Positions 18,902 through 29,552 of a stretch of 64,000 bases of DNA are shown one piece after another. Location of the stretch: NCBI RefSeq assembly GCF_011602085.1, contig NZ_JAAONY010000001.1:496001-560000 (forward strand), in the 5' to 3' direction. This DNA is from Pseudoteredinibacter isoporae. Lineage in GTDB: Bacteria > Pseudomonadota > Gammaproteobacteria > Pseudomonadales > Cellvibrionaceae. Each line of letters starts with the position of its first letter. Position 1 is the first letter of the stretch. The notes beneath the pieces were generated by a model. It made no database searches and was not told where the DNA came from. It worked only from the letters and a program-made list of their open reading frames with translations. The position numbers and the translations under genes are program-made.

Positions 18902-19133
18902 AGAAAATGCCCTTTGTGGTCGGCCCCTTAACAGAATCCCGGTATAATGAACCGCTTAATACCTGCATTTTGCCGATGAAAGTCGATGTTAAATCACTAA
19001 TATAGCAGCTTCGCTGGCAAGGCGGCAGGTTAAGGGGGCGATAAGTCGTCCAATATTTGCTGCTTGATCATAATGTTAGCAGCGCTCCTTACCTTTTTAC
19101 TAGAAGTTTGTCACAGGCAGTTTAACAACTCAC

Positions 19134-19643
19134 ATGGCCATTTTAGAGATTTTAGAATTCCCGGACCCAAGGTTACGTACCACCGCTGAAGATGTCAGCG
19201 AAGTGAACGACGAAATTCGTGCCTTGGTCGATGATATGTTTGAAACCATGTACGACGCCCCTGGCGTTGGGCTGGCGGCCACCCAGATCAATGTGCACAA
19301 GCGCGTCGTGGTCATCGATGTCAGTGAAGAGCAGGATCAGCCTCTGGTGTTTATCAACCCGGAAGTGGAAGTTTTGGATCAGGACAGTCTGCACGACTAT
19401 GATGAAGGCTGTCTGTCAGTACCTGGTTTCTATGAAACCGTAAGTCGCCCGGACCGCATTCGCGTTACAGCGCTGAATCGCGAGGGCGAAAGCTTTTCTA
19501 TGGAGCCCGATGGCTTGCTGGCCGTCTGCATTCAGCATGAGCTGGACCACCTGAACGGCAAGCTCTTTGTGGACTACATTTCCAATATGAAGCGCCAGCG
19601 AATTCGCAAGAAGCTGGAAAAACAGCACCGTACCCAAGCCTGA
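19134..19643 (+). CDS. def: Peptide deformylase
   Basis: A 169-residue metalloenzyme that removes the formyl group from nascent proteins. All three family motifs are intact: [17 protein letters not shown] (metal-binding cysteine) and QHELDHLNG (two metal-binding histidines and the catalytic glutamate). It is the first gene of the plus-strand def-fmt-rsmB-trkA run, with 16 bp to fmt. The start ATG is at 19134. A TATAAT box at 18943-18948 could belong to its promoter, but no convincing -35 element is at the right distance. Confidence 0.98.
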   Translation: MAILEILEFPDPRLRTTAEDVSEVNDEIRALVDDMFETMYDAPGVGLAATQINVHKRVVVIDVSEEQDQPLVFINPEVEVLDQDSLHDYDEGCLSVPGFYETVSRPDRIRVTALNREGESFSMEPDGLLAVCIQHELDHLNGKLFVDYISNMKRQRIRKKLEKQHRTQA

Positions 19644-19659
19644 GAGCGCTGATACCTTC

Positions 19660-20616
19660 ATGCCACTAAATATTGTTTTTGCCGGTACACCGGATTTTGC
19701 CGCCGCTCACCTGAACACCCTTTTGGAGAGCGAACACAATGTAGTTGCGGTTTACACCCAACCTGACCGCCCCGCCAATCGGGGAAAAAGCCTGCAGGCC
19801 AGCCCTGTTAAGCAGGTGGCGCTGAAGCACGATATTGCCGTCTATCAACCCCTGAATTTCAAAGACGCCAATGACCGTGACGATTTGGCGGCGCTGAATG
19901 CCGACATTATGGTCGTTGTCGCCTATGGTCTGCTGCTGCCCCAAAGCGTTTTGGATACCCCAAAATACGGTTGCATTAATGTGCATGCCTCTCTGCTGCC
20001 CCGCTGGCGCGGCGCCGCTCCAATTCAGCGCGCAGTCGAAGCCGGTGATGCTGAATCCGGCGTTTGTATTATGCAGATGGATGCCGGCCTCGACACAGGC
20101 CCGGTATTGGTAAGCCGCCGCTTTCCTCTCACACCGGACGAGACCGGTGGCAGTCTGCACGACAAGCTACTGGAGACTGGCGGGCCAGCCCTGCTGGAAG
20201 CACTGGAGCAGATTGCTGCGGGCCGCAGCCAGCCTGAAATCCAGGCAGAAGAAGGTGTAACTTACGCCCATAAATTCAACAAAGCCGATGCTGCAATCGA
20301 CTGGCAACGTCCAGCGGTCGAGGTGGAACGGAAAGTTCGAGCCTACAACCCTTTCCCGGTTGCGCACTGCGGTTTTGAAGACAAAGGCAAAGAGCAACGC
20401 CTGCGAATTTGGCAGGCCCGAGCCGAAAACAGCGAAACCAGCCTGTCACCCGGCGAAATCAGCAAGGTCTCCAATGAGGGGCTTTGGGTTGCCTGTGGCG
20501 ACGGCCGACTGTTGCACATCGAAAGCCTGCAATTACCCGGAAAGAAAGCCATGACACTGAAAGACCTGCTCAATGGTCGCAGTGATTTGTTTGTTGCGGG
20601 CGGGCAGCTCAACTGA
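19660..20616 (+). CDS. fmt: Methionyl-tRNA formyltransferase
   Basis: A 318-residue enzyme that formylates initiator Met-tRNA using 10-formyl-tetrahydrofolate. FAGTPDFAA at the start, MVVVAYGLLLP, the catalytic HASLLPRWRGAAPIQRA segment and MDAGLDTGPV are all present, followed by the C-terminal tRNA-binding domain. It sits 16 bp after def, which removes the same formyl group after translation, and 2 bp before rsmB. Length is normal for the family. Confidence 0.98.
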   Translation: MPLNIVFAGTPDFAAAHLNTLLESEHNVVAVYTQPDRPANRGKSLQASPVKQVALKHDIAVYQPLNFKDANDRDDLAALNADIMVVVAYGLLLPQSVLDTPKYGCINVHASLLPRWRGAAPIQRAVEAGDAESGVCIMQMDAGLDTGPVLVSRRFPLTPDETGGSLHDKLLETGGPALLEALEQIAAGRSQPEIQAEEGVTYAHKFNKADAAIDWQRPAVEVERKVRAYNPFPVAHCGFEDKGKEQRLRIWQARAENSETSLSPGEISKVSNEGLWVACGDGRLLHIESLQLPGKKAMTLKDLLNGRSDLFVAGGQLN

Positions 20617-20618
20617 TC

Positions 20619-21920
20619 ATGGCCCTCGATACCCGCGCCGCAGCCGCCAGGGCCATCGCCCAGGTTTTCAAACAGCAAGGCTCCCTGGCCAGTGCTCTCC
20701 CGCCTCTGCTAAAACAGGTAAGCGCCCAGGACAAAGGCCTGCTGCAAGAACTGTGCTACGGCAGCCTTCGCTACTTTCACCGGTTGAACGCAAGCCTGCT
20801 GGGCCTGTTAAAGCAGCCTCTGAAAACCAAAGATCAGGATATCCAGGCCTTGCTGCTGATCGGTTGCTATCAATTGGATTACAGTCGAATTCCCCCCCAC
20901 GCCGCCGTAGCCAGCTGCGTTGAAGCCTGTCGCGCCTTGAAGAAGCCATGGGCCTGTAAACTGGTAAATGGGGTACTGCGCAATTATCAGCGTCAGGAAG
21001 CCAGCGACAACAGTGATCAACCCTGGCTCGAACACAGCCACCCTAAATGGTTTTACAAACGACTTCACAAGGCCTGGCCTGACCTCGCTGATGATATTCT
21101 CCAGCAAAACAATCAGCATCCGCCGTTTACCTTACGCCTGAATCTGGAACGCGCATCGGTCACCGATTATCTGGCACTGCTGGCCGAACAGGGCATTGCC
21201 GCGCGGGCCTGTGAGTTCAGCCCAGAAGGCATCACGCTGGAAAAGCCTTGCCCGGTAGAACAGCTACCCCACTTTGATGAGGGCTGGCTGAGTGTGCAGG
21301 ATGAGGCGGCCCAATTCAGCGCCCGTTTATTGGAACTGGCGGATGATCAACACATTCTTGATGCCTGCTGCGCACCCGGCGGGAAAACCGGGCATATTCT
21401 GGAATTGGCAAAGAACCCTTCGCTCACCGCCGTTGATACTGAGGCCAAGCGCCTGAAGCGGGTAGAAGAGAATCTGGCACGTTTGGGATTCAGCGCTACA
21501 CTTCGATGTGCCGATGCTTCAGATACTGAGCAATGGTTTGATGGCAAGCGGTTTGACCGCATTCTTCTGGATGCCCCCTGCTCGGCCACCGGCGTGATCC
21601 GTCGCCACCCGGATATCAAGTTGCTGCGCAAGCCACAGAATATTGATGAATTATGTGAAATCCAGAAGCGCTTGCTGGAAAATCTCTGGCCACTATTAAA
21701 GCCGGGCGGCATTTTGCTCTATGCAACTTGCTCGGTATTGCCGGAAGAAAATGACGCACAGATTACACAATTCCTCGCCCATCATGCTGATGCCGAGGAA
21801 TACACCATCGATGCCCCTTGGGGAGTTGCAGGCGCCCATGGCCGCCAGCTTTTCCCACAGGCTAATGGGCACGACGGTTTTTATTACGCACGTCTGCAAA
21901 AAAACGAACAAAAGGCGTAG
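20619..21920 (+). CDS. rsmB: 16S rRNA (cytosine-967 C5) methyltransferase
   Basis: A 433-residue SAM-dependent RNA methyltransferase. The N-terminal NusB-like RNA-binding domain comes first (about 1-140). The catalytic part has DACCAPGGKTGHILEL for SAM binding, LDAPCSATGVIRRHP with the first active-site cysteine region, and LLYATCSVLPEEND with the second cysteine. It starts 2 bp after fmt, so coupling is likely, and is followed by trkA. The order def-fmt-rsmB-trkA is conserved in Pseudomonas-like genomes. Confidence 0.97.
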   Translation: MALDTRAAAARAIAQVFKQQGSLASALPPLLKQVSAQDKGLLQELCYGSLRYFHRLNASLLGLLKQPLKTKDQDIQALLLIGCYQLDYSRIPPHAAVASCVEACRALKKPWACKLVNGVLRNYQRQEASDNSDQPWLEHSHPKWFYKRLHKAWPDLADDILQQNNQHPPFTLRLNLERASVTDYLALLAEQGIAARACEFSPEGITLEKPCPVEQLPHFDEGWLSVQDEAAQFSARLLELADDQHILDACCAPGGKTGHILELAKNPSLTAVDTEAKRLKRVEENLARLGFSATLRCADASDTEQWFDGKRFDRILLDAPCSATGVIRRHPDIKLLRKPQNIDELCEIQKRLLENLWPLLKPGGILLYATCSVLPEENDAQITQFLAHHADAEEYTIDAPWGVAGAHGRQLFPQANGHDGFYYARLQKNEQKA

Positions 21921-21975
21921 AATTAGTCAGCAAAGGCCAAATAAGCCGCAATGGATTAGCTAAGCTGCTCAACCT

Positions 21976-23361
21976 ATGAAAATTATTATACTCGGGGCCG
22001 GCCAGGTCGGCGGCACCCTGGCCGAAAACCTGGCCAATGAAGCTAATGATATTACCATTGTCGATACCGATGAAAACCGCTTGCGCGAGTTGCGGGATCA
22101 TATGGATATCGGCGTCGTTACCGGCCATGCCTGTCACCCGGATACGCTCCTGCGAGCTGGAATTGATGAAGCCGATATGTTGGTCGCAGTGACCAATAAC
22201 GATGAAATCAATATGATCGCCTGCCAGGTGGCCTACAGCTTATTCAAAACGCCCACCAAAATTGCCCGCATTCGTGCGCAATCTTATTTGAATAAACCCG
22301 GCCTGTTCGCGGATGAAAACATTCCTATTGACGTTTTGATCAGTCCGGAGCAATTGGTTTCCAATTATATTTTCCGCTTGATTGAACACCCTGGTGCCTT
22401 GCAGGTGGTGGATTTTGCCGACGGAAAAGTCCAGCTGGTTGCGGTTCGTGCCTACCATGGCGGCCCGCTGGTGGGCCAGGAACTGCGTTTTCTGCGCCAG
22501 CATATGCCTTCAGTAGATACCCGAGTTGCCGCCATCTACCGTCGCGGCCGCGCCATTACACCGGAAGGCTCCACGGTTATTGAAGTGGATGATGAGGTGT
22601 TCTTTATTGCGGCCAAGGCCAATATCCGCGCGGTGATGAGTGAACTTCGCCGATTGGAAACCCACTACAAACGCATCATCGTCGCCGGTGGCGGAAACAT
22701 CGGCTATCGCCTGGCGAAGAAGCTGGAAAGCCGCTACGCCGTAAAAGTCATTGAGTATTATGCCCAGCGTTGCCAGTTTCTATCCGAACAACTTGAGCGC
22801 ACCATCGTACTGCACGGCTCAGCTTCCGATCAGGAAATGCTGCTTGAGGAAAACATTGAAAACACCGATGTGTTCCTCGCCGTTACCAATGATGACGAAG
22901 CCAACATTATGTCCTCCATGCTCGCCAAGCGATTGGGCGCGCGCAAGGTGATGGCTTTGATCAGCAACCCGGCTTATGTCGATCTGGTTCAGGGCGGCGA
23001 CATTGATATTGCTATCTCGCCCCAGCAAACCACACTGGGCAGCCTGCTTACTCATGTGCGAGAAGGCGATACCGTTAACGTACACTCCCTGCGACGCGGC
23101 GCTGCCGAAGCCATTGAAATTGTTGCCCACGGCGATAAAAGCAACTCCAAAGTGGTGGGTAAATCCATTGAGGATATCGACCTGCCAGATGGTGCAACGA
23201 TTGGCGCCATCGTTCGGGAAAGCAGTCGTGGCAGTGAAGTATTAATTGCCCATGACCACGTTGTGGTGGAAGACGGCGATCACGTTATTTTGTTCCTGGT
23301 TAATAAAAAATACACCCGCGATATCGAGCATCTTTTCCAAACCGGTATCAGTTTTTTTTAG
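21976..23361 (+). CDS. trkA: Trk potassium uptake regulatory subunit
   Basis: A 461-residue peripheral membrane protein that binds NAD(H) and gates the TrkH channel. It contains two RCK modules: the first begins [11 protein letters not shown] with the NAD-binding glycine loop and [10 protein letters not shown]; the second begins [14 protein letters not shown] after about residue 230. Each is followed by a C-terminal RCK_C-like half. The trkH gene follows after 29 bp on the same strand, so both subunits of the transporter are encoded together. Confidence 0.97.
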   Translation: MKIIILGAGQVGGTLAENLANEANDITIVDTDENRLRELRDHMDIGVVTGHACHPDTLLRAGIDEADMLVAVTNNDEINMIACQVAYSLFKTPTKIARIRAQSYLNKPGLFADENIPIDVLISPEQLVSNYIFRLIEHPGALQVVDFADGKVQLVAVRAYHGGPLVGQELRFLRQHMPSVDTRVAAIYRRGRAITPEGSTVIEVDDEVFFIAAKANIRAVMSELRRLETHYKRIIVAGGGNIGYRLAKKLESRYAVKVIEYYAQRCQFLSEQLERTIVLHGSASDQEMLLEENIENTDVFLAVTNDDEANIMSSMLAKRLGARKVMALISNPAYVDLVQGGDIDIAISPQQTTLGSLLTHVREGDTVNVHSLRRGAAEAIEIVAHGDKSNSKVVGKSIEDIDLPDGATIGAIVRESSRGSEVLIAHDHVVVEDGDHVILFLVNKKYTRDIEHLFQTGISFF

Positions 23362-23390
23362 CGGCGTAAAAATAGGCAACGCAAACACAA

Positions 23391-24839
23391 ATGCATTTTT
23401 CAGTTATCTTTCGCGTACTGGGCATTCTACTCATGCTGTTTAGCATGACTTTGCTGCCGCCTATTTTTGTGTCCTTATATTATAACGATGAATCTCTGGT
23501 CGCTTTCCTGTCCGCCATGGGTTTAATTTTTGCCACTGGGTGTTTACTTTGGTTGCCCAGTAATAAAACTCGCCATGATTTGCGCACTCGCGATGGTTTT
23601 TTAATTACCGTTTTGTTTTGGGCGGTACTGGGGATCGCTGGTTGCCTGCCCTTTATTTTTTCTGATCAACCTGGCTTGAGTTTTACCGATGCCATGTTTG
23701 AATCTCTGTCAGGCTTGACCACGACTGGAGCAACCGTCATCACCGGGTTGGATGACCTGCCCAAATCCATTTTGTATTACCGCCAGCAACTGCAGTGGTT
23801 AGGTGGTATTGGTATTATTGTAATTGCGGTCGCCATTTTACCCATGCTCGGTATTGGTGGCATGCAGCTGTATCGTGCAGAAACTCCAGGGCCGGTAAAA
23901 GATTCAAAGCTTACCCCCAGAATTACCGAAACCGCCAAAGCGCTGTTTTTAATTTACTGCACCTTGACCATTACCTGCGCGCTGTCTTATTGGGCAGCAG
24001 GAATGACCTTGTTTGACGCCATCGGGCATGCTTTTTCTACGGTCGCGATTGGAGGCTTTTCCACCCACGATGCCAGCATGGGGTATTTCGACAGCCCAAT
24101 CATTTTAATTGTTTGTATGCTGTTTATGATTTTGTCCGGTGTGAATTTCGCGCTGCATTTTTATACCAGCCGCAATCGCAGCATCAGTCACTACTGGCAT
24201 GATCCGGAATTTAAGTTTTACATCAGCTGTTTGGCTATCGGTATTCCAATCACCATTGCGTACCTCGCCCACACCGATACCTACGATTTGGAAACCAGTG
24301 CCATTCACGGCAGCTTTGAGTTTATTTCCATTTTAACCACCACCGGTTTTGGAACCGCCGACTTCACGATCTGGCCCGGTTTTCTACCTTTCTTCCTGTT
24401 TTTGTTTGCCTTTATGGGTGGCTGTGCAGGCTCCACCGGCGGCGGCATGAAAGTCATTCGCGTCCTGCTGATCTGCAAACAGGGCATTCGGGAGATTAAA
24501 CGCCTCATCAACCCCAATGCGGTGATTCCTATTAAGCTTGGCCAAACCTCGGTATCCGATCGGGTCGTGGAGGCTGTGTGGGGTTTCTTTGCCGTCTTTG
24601 TGATCAGCTATATGATCATGTTTATTTTACTGATGGCCACAGGATTGGATTTCCTCACGTCGGTATCTGCTGTCGGTGCTTGTATCTCGAATCTGGGCCC
24701 AGGCATGGGCGATGTCGCCCTGAACTATACCGATATTAATAATCCCGCGAAGTGGATTCTCTGCTTTGCCATGTTACTGGGTCGACTGGAAATCTTTACC
24801 TTGCTGGTTTTATTCTCACCCAGCTTCTGGCGTCGCTAA
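23391..24839 (+). CDS. trkH: Trk potassium uptake channel subunit
   Basis: A 482-residue inner-membrane protein with about ten hydrophobic segments. Selectivity-filter-like loops are visible: SLSGLTTTGATVITG, HAFSTVAIGGFSTHDAS, LTTTGFGTADF and SAVGACISNLGPGMGD, as expected for the four pore repeats. It works with TrkA encoded just upstream for potassium uptake. Length matches the family (about 483). In Pseudomonas trkH is near trkA but with other genes between; here they are adjacent. Confidence 0.97.
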   Translation: MHFSVIFRVLGILLMLFSMTLLPPIFVSLYYNDESLVAFLSAMGLIFATGCLLWLPSNKTRHDLRTRDGFLITVLFWAVLGIAGCLPFIFSDQPGLSFTDAMFESLSGLTTTGATVITGLDDLPKSILYYRQQLQWLGGIGIIVIAVAILPMLGIGGMQLYRAETPGPVKDSKLTPRITETAKALFLIYCTLTITCALSYWAAGMTLFDAIGHAFSTVAIGGFSTHDASMGYFDSPIILIVCMLFMILSGVNFALHFYTSRNRSISHYWHDPEFKFYISCLAIGIPITIAYLAHTDTYDLETSAIHGSFEFISILTTTGFGTADFTIWPGFLPFFLFLFAFMGGCAGSTGGGMKVIRVLLICKQGIREIKRLINPNAVIPIKLGQTSVSDRVVEAVWGFFAVFVISYMIMFILLMATGLDFLTSVSAVGACISNLGPGMGDVALNYTDINNPAKWILCFAMLLGRLEIFTLLVLFSPSFWRR

Positions 24840-24889
24840 GCGACGTCAACTTTAACCAACACATTCATCAATGCTTCAATAAAACGACA

Positions 24890-25417
24890 ATGAAAAAAAA
24901 ACTCGTCTCAGCCATTTTGTGTCTCAGTGCCGCCAATATGTCTTACGGTGAAAATGCACTCAACACTCTCATCGAAAGAGTTCTCAGCAAACAGCTGCCG
25001 GAAGTACTGTTTCATGCCAAGGATATCCCCTGGCAGTACGGCCACTACAATTTGCACATCAGCAAAGCGGGAGATGCCGGTATTGGAAGCGGTCCGGAAA
25101 CGATTACGGCAAAACTGCCTTTGAAAGTTCAACTCAGTGGCAAGGTCAAGCAAAAACTGTTCGGCCAGGAAATCGACATCGATTGCACCACCGAGTTTGA
25201 AACCAATAGTGAGATGATTTTCAAACCGGTATTTGCCGAGACACTCAGCAGTAAACTGGATATGCAAATTCCAATTCCGGAAACCGAACTGGATTGCCAG
25301 GGCCTCAAGCTACCGATCAAGCCGGCACTGGAACAGTTGATTGCGAAAGAAAAGCCTGAGTGGGAAGCCCAGGCGGAAGCGGAATTGAAAAAACGTTTAG
25401 AGACGCTGGGCCTGTAA
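24890..25417 (+). CDS. Exported protein of unknown function
   Basis: A 175-residue protein that I do not recognise. The start at 24890 gives MKKKLVSAILCLSAANMSYG, a short signal peptide, after the end of trkH (51 bp gap); an in-frame start at 24752 lies inside trkH and is unlikely. The mature part mixes amphipathic helix (ENALNTLIERVLSKQLPEV), several beta-like stretches with alternating polarity and a charged C-terminal helix (KPEWEAQAEAELKKRLETL). The pattern vaguely recalls periplasmic lipid-binding or DUF1439-like proteins, but that is only an impression. Two cysteines in the mature part (DIDCTTE and LDCQGLK) could form a disulfide. Confidence 0.7.
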   Translation: MKKKLVSAILCLSAANMSYGENALNTLIERVLSKQLPEVLFHAKDIPWQYGHYNLHISKAGDAGIGSGPETITAKLPLKVQLSGKVKQKLFGQEIDIDCTTEFETNSEMIFKPVFAETLSSKLDMQIPIPETELDCQGLKLPIKPALEQLIAKEKPEWEAQAEAELKKRLETLGL

Positions 25418-25439
25418 ATTGAGTCTTTAAGAAGATGGC

Positions 25440-26351
25440 CTAAGTCAGTTGAGTATAGGGGTCCTGATACCCCTCTTCGAAACACTTGTAGCGTTTGTAT
25501 TCCCATTGATACTGACTGGGAATTTCCTTAATGGCATCTTCCACGCTGCGATTCAGTGCCCGTAAGGATTCGTCACAATCTTCATTGTACAGTTCTGAGC
25601 AGGGCTTTTTGAAAACCAGCTTGAAGCCCCCCGGGATTCGCTCCGCATAACTCACTAACGCTTCACAACCGGTTTTGCTGATCAAATTGCACAGCAGCGT
25701 CATGGTATAAGCCGGACGACCAAAGAACTCCACCAACTCACCGGCGCCATCGTCAGGCACCTGATCGGGCAGTATGCCGGAAATCCCACCCGCTTTAATT
25801 GCCTTGAGTAACTTCATTACACCGCGGCGATCGGTTGGCACCAGTGTCGCACCGGACTTTTCCCGGGATTCCTGAATAATTGCACCGACTTCGGCATTTT
25901 TTGGGGGTTCAAACAGACTGGTGATCGGGCCGAGTGTCGCTGCGTACAAACCCACCACTTCCCAGTTACCCAGATGGGGAGCAATCAAAATCATGCCTTT
26001 ACCTTTCGCCAGCGCTTCTTCCACCAGCTCGCAGCCTTCGGTTTCGATGACCTTGGCTCTCAACCATTCCATGTCCTGCATCCACACTGCCGGGGTCTCC
26101 ATCAGCATAACCCCGGTTTCCTGCAAACTTTGCCTGGCAAGCTTCAGGCGTTCTTCCTCGGGCATATCGGGGAAGCACATCGCCAGATTGCGTCGGGTTA
26201 CCTTGGCCTCCCGACTGTTACAAAGCCAGAGCAAACGGCCGATGGTCCGGCCGATTCCTCGGCTCAGTCCCAGAGGTAAACGAGCCACTATGGCCATAAT
26301 CAGGTAAATAAGTCCTCGCTTGGGAGCAGGCGAGTTACTGGCGTTTGTCAT
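25440..26351 (-). CDS. LpxL/HtrB-family lipid acyltransferase
   Basis: A 303-residue membrane-associated acyltransferase of the lipid A late-acylation family. It has a hydrophobic N-terminal helix, then APHLGNWEVVGLY (the HxxxxE catalytic motif), a GVMKLLKAIKAGGISGILPDQVPDDG segment and a FFGRPAYTM segment typical of LpxL/LpxM proteins. It would add a secondary acyl chain to lipid A at the inner membrane; which position or chain cannot be read from the sequence. A similar gene occurs between glyQ and trkA in Pseudomonas. It is divergent from glyQ. Confidence 0.88.
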   Translation of the reverse strand: MTNASNSPAPKRGLIYLIMAIVARLPLGLSRGIGRTIGRLLWLCNSREAKVTRRNLAMCFPDMPEEERLKLARQSLQETGVMLMETPAVWMQDMEWLRAKVIETEGCELVEEALAKGKGMILIAPHLGNWEVVGLYAATLGPITSLFEPPKNAEVGAIIQESREKSGATLVPTDRRGVMKLLKAIKAGGISGILPDQVPDDGAGELVEFFGRPAYTMTLLCNLISKTGCEALVSYAERIPGGFKLVFKKPCSELYNEDCDESLRALNRSVEDAIKEIPSQYQWEYKRYKCFEEGYQDPYTQLT

Positions 26352-26520
26352 AAGTCAGGTGTACTTCAGGTGTATCAAGGGCGCAGCTTAACGTAATCCG
26401 CTTTCAGTCCCAAGCGAATTAGGCGTTTGCCCGGTCTGAAACCCCTTCCGCCATAGAGTTATTGTGCTGCCGACGATATAATCCGCCCTTTTGATTCATT
26501 CTGCCGGAGGCAATGTCGCG

Positions 26521-27465
26521 GTGTCCGACCCCAAAGCTGATACAAGTACTTTTCAAGGGCTGATTCTCGCCCTGCAACAATATTGGGCCCAACAGGGCTG
26601 TGTGGTTTTACAGCCCTTGGATATGGAAGTCGGTGCCGGTACCTTTCACCCAGCCACTACTCTGCGTGCGGTTGGCCCGGAAAACTGGAATGCGGCCTAT
26701 GTGCAGCCTTGTCGTCGCCCGACTGACGGCCGCTACGGTGAAAACCCGAACCGCCTTCAACACTACTATCAATTTCAGGTAGTCATGAAGCCCAACCCGG
26801 AAAACTTCCAGGAGCTCTATCTGGGTTCTCTTGATGCTCTGGGTATTGATACCACCATACATGATGTCCGCTTTGTGGAAGATAACTGGGAATCTCCAAC
26901 TCTGGGTGCCTGGGGTCTGGGCTGGGAAGTCTGGTTGAACGGTATGGAAGTAACCCAATTCACTTACTTCCAGCAAGTTGGCGGCCTTGAGTGTATGCCG
27001 GTTATGGGCGAGATTACCTATGGTCTCGAGCGTATCGCCATGTACCTGCAGGGTGTCGACAGCATCTACGATTTGATCTGGACCGTAGGCCCGCAAGGCC
27101 CGGTGACCTATGGCGATGTTTTCCACCAGAACGAAGTGGAAATGTCACGCTATAACTTCGAAGAAGCCGATGTGGATTTTCTGTTCCAATGCTTCGACAA
27201 GTACGAGAGCGAGTCCGCTCGCCTGGTGAAAGCCGGCCAGCCTTTACCAGCCTATGAGATGGTTATGAAGGCCTCCCATACCTTTAACCTGCTGGATGCT
27301 CGCCACGCCATTTCGGTGACCGAGCGCCAACGTTACATTCTGCGTGTTCGCACCTTGGCGCGCGCCGTTTGCCAAGCGTACTACGACGCACGTAAAGAAC
27401 TGGGTTTCCCACTTGCCGAGGAAAGTCTGCGTAATGAGTTCCTGGCCAAGGAGGAGGACGCCTGA
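26521..27465 (+). CDS. glyQ: Glycyl-tRNA synthetase alpha subunit
   Basis: About 314 residues; the catalytic alpha chain of the bacterial tetrameric glycyl-tRNA synthetase. It has [13 protein letters not shown] at the N-terminus, [28 protein letters not shown] and [21 protein letters not shown], all near-identical to known GlyQ. The start is taken as GTG at 26521 with GGAGG 10 bases upstream; a TTG at 26491 would put the ribosome site inside the gene. The stop overlaps the start of glyS by one base, so they are coupled. A TATAAT lies at 26477-26482. Confidence 0.97.
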   Translation: MSDPKADTSTFQGLILALQQYWAQQGCVVLQPLDMEVGAGTFHPATTLRAVGPENWNAAYVQPCRRPTDGRYGENPNRLQHYYQFQVVMKPNPENFQELYLGSLDALGIDTTIHDVRFVEDNWESPTLGAWGLGWEVWLNGMEVTQFTYFQQVGGLECMPVMGEITYGLERIAMYLQGVDSIYDLIWTVGPQGPVTYGDVFHQNEVEMSRYNFEEADVDFLFQCFDKYESESARLVKAGQPLPAYEMVMKASHTFNLLDARHAISVTERQRYILRVRTLARAVCQAYYDARKELGFPLAEESLRNEFLAKEEDA

Positions 27466-29543
27466 TGAAAAAAGATTTTTTAGTTGAACTGGGCACCGAA
27501 GAACTGCCTCCAAAAGCCCTGAAAACCTTGTCCAATGCCTTTCAACAAGGTATCGAAACCGGTCTGAAGGATTTGGAACTGTCTTTCGATTCCGTAAAGG
27601 CCTACGCCGCACCGCGCCGTTTGGCTGTTCAGGTTAATGGCCTGGATGAGCAGACTCCGGTGAAAGAAGTCGCTGTCTGGGGCCCGCCGGCAAAAATTGC
27701 GTTTGATGGAGAAGGTAAGCCCAGTAAAGCCGCCGAAGCATTTGCCAATAAAAACGGCATCGCCGTCGATGACCTGAAAACCGAAAACGATGGTAAACAG
27801 GACAAATTGATTTACCGCAAAAAAGCCGGCGGAGAACTAACAAGCGATAAACTCGAAGCCATTATTCAGACATCACTGGCTAAACTGCCAATCGCCAAGC
27901 GTATGCGCTGGGGTGCCCGTCGCGATGAATTTGTGCGCCCGGTACAGTGGCTAATGATGTTGTTTGGTAACGAGCTGATTGAAGCGGAAGTGTATGGCGT
28001 AAAGGCCAATCGCGAAACCCGCGGCCATCGCTTCCACTACAACCAAACTCTGATTATTGATCAAGCCAGTGAGTACGCCGAGAAGCTTCAGTCTATTGCT
28101 TATGTGATGGCAGACTTTGAACAACGTCGCGAACTGATCAAACAGCAAGTGTTGGCCGAAGCCACCAAGGTAAATGGCGAAGCCATGTTGGATGAAGAAT
28201 TGCTGGACGAAGTCACCGCGTTGGTTGAATGGCCCGTTGCTCTGACAGGCAAGTTTGAAGAAAGCTTCCTGGAAGTTCCTTCCGAAGCGCTGGTCTACTC
28301 TATGAAAGAGCACCAGAAATACTTCCCGGTCCAAAACACTGATGGCCAACTGATGCCTTACTTTATCACCATCAGTAATATCGAAAGTAAAGACCCGGCC
28401 CAGGTGATTTCCGGCAACGAAAAAGTGATTCGTCCTCGCCTCGCCGATGCAGCATTCTTCTTCGAAACCGACAAAAAAACCAGCCTGAGCGATATGCGCG
28501 AACGTTTGAAGCCCATCGTTTTCCAGGCGCAATTGGGTTCTATTTACGATAAGACCGAACGCATTCGCAATCTCGCTCAAATGATGGTTCAACAAGTCGG
28601 TGGTGATTTGGCGAAGTGCCAGCGCGCCGCTGAGCTTTGTAAAAGCGATCTGGTCTCCGACATGGTCGGTGAGTTCGACAAGATGCAAGGTGTCGCCGGT
28701 TACTACTACGCCAAGCACGCTGGTGAAGACGAAGAAGTTGCCCTGGCATTACAAGAACAATATCTGCCGAAATTTGCGGGCGATAAATTGCCGAGCAGCA
28801 CAACTGGTACCATCATCGCCTTGGCAGATCGCCTCGATACCTTGAGCGGTATTTTTGGCATCGGACAAAAACCTACTGGCTCAAAAGATCCCTTCGCATT
28901 GCGTCGCGCCAGCGTTGCCGTTTTGCGTCTGCTGGTTGAAAAAGAACTGCCGCTGGATCTGGGACAACTGTTGAAACTGGCCACCATTAATCATGGCAGC
29001 GCCATTAAAGACAGCGAAGCCTCGGTGAAGACCGCTCTGGATTATATGCTGGAACGTTTTCGCGCCTGGTACGAAGAAGAAAAAATTGCTGCTGAAGTCT
29101 TTATGGCCGTAAGCGCCAAAAATCTCAGCGTGCCATTGGATATTAACCGTCGCGTTCACGCCGTTCATGCTTTCAGCCAGCTGGAAGATGCTACCGCATT
29201 GGCCGCCGCTAATAAGCGCGTATCCAATATTCTGGCCAAGCTCGAAAGCCCGGTTGCTGATGACGTAAACGACGCCCTGTTAACGGAAGCCGCTGAAAAA
29301 GCATTGGCCAAGGCCGTTGCTGAAAAAGCCGAGCAGGTTGCGCCGCTCTTTGTCGACGCCAATTACACCGAAGCGCTGAGCGCCCTTGCGGATTTGCGTC
29401 CAGTCGTCGACAGCTTCTTTGATGATGTTATGGTCATGGCAGACGATATGGATCTGCGCAACAATCGCCTGGCCCTGTTGAACAAGCTGCGTCAGTTGTT
29501 CCTGCAGGTCGCGGACATTTCCCTGTTGGCACCGGCTAAGTAA
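27465..29543 (+). CDS. glyS: Glycyl-tRNA synthetase beta subunit
   Basis: A 692-residue beta chain that binds tRNA(Gly) in the alpha2beta2 enzyme. It has FLVELGTEELPPKALK at the N-terminus, AYAAPRRLAVQV, the core TRGHRFHYN and MKEHQKYFPV segments, and the HD-like PSSTTGTIIALADRLDTL region. The C-terminal anticodon-binding-like domain ends with VADISLLAPAK. The ATG overlaps the glyQ TGA (ATGA), showing translational coupling. Length is normal. Confidence 0.98.
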   Translation: MKKDFLVELGTEELPPKALKTLSNAFQQGIETGLKDLELSFDSVKAYAAPRRLAVQVNGLDEQTPVKEVAVWGPPAKIAFDGEGKPSKAAEAFANKNGIAVDDLKTENDGKQDKLIYRKKAGGELTSDKLEAIIQTSLAKLPIAKRMRWGARRDEFVRPVQWLMMLFGNELIEAEVYGVKANRETRGHRFHYNQTLIIDQASEYAEKLQSIAYVMADFEQRRELIKQQVLAEATKVNGEAMLDEELLDEVTALVEWPVALTGKFEESFLEVPSEALVYSMKEHQKYFPVQNTDGQLMPYFITISNIESKDPAQVISGNEKVIRPRLADAAFFFETDKKTSLSDMRERLKPIVFQAQLGSIYDKTERIRNLAQMMVQQVGGDLAKCQRAAELCKSDLVSDMVGEFDKMQGVAGYYYAKHAGEDEEVALALQEQYLPKFAGDKLPSSTTGTIIALADRLDTLSGIFGIGQKPTGSKDPFALRRASVAVLRLLVEKELPLDLGQLLKLATINHGSAIKDSEASVKTALDYMLERFRAWYEEEKIAAEVFMAVSAKNLSVPLDINRRVHAVHAFSQLEDATALAAANKRVSNILAKLESPVADDVNDALLTEAAEKALAKAVAEKAEQVAPLFVDANYTEALSALADLRPVVDSFFDDVMVMADDMDLRNNRLALLNKLRQLFLQVADISLLAPAK

Positions 29544-29552
29544 GAGGCCACT

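Noticed and set aside
18943-18948. TATAAT upstream of def
   Set aside because: No convincing -35 hexamer lies 16-18 bp upstream, so it is not annotated as a promoter.
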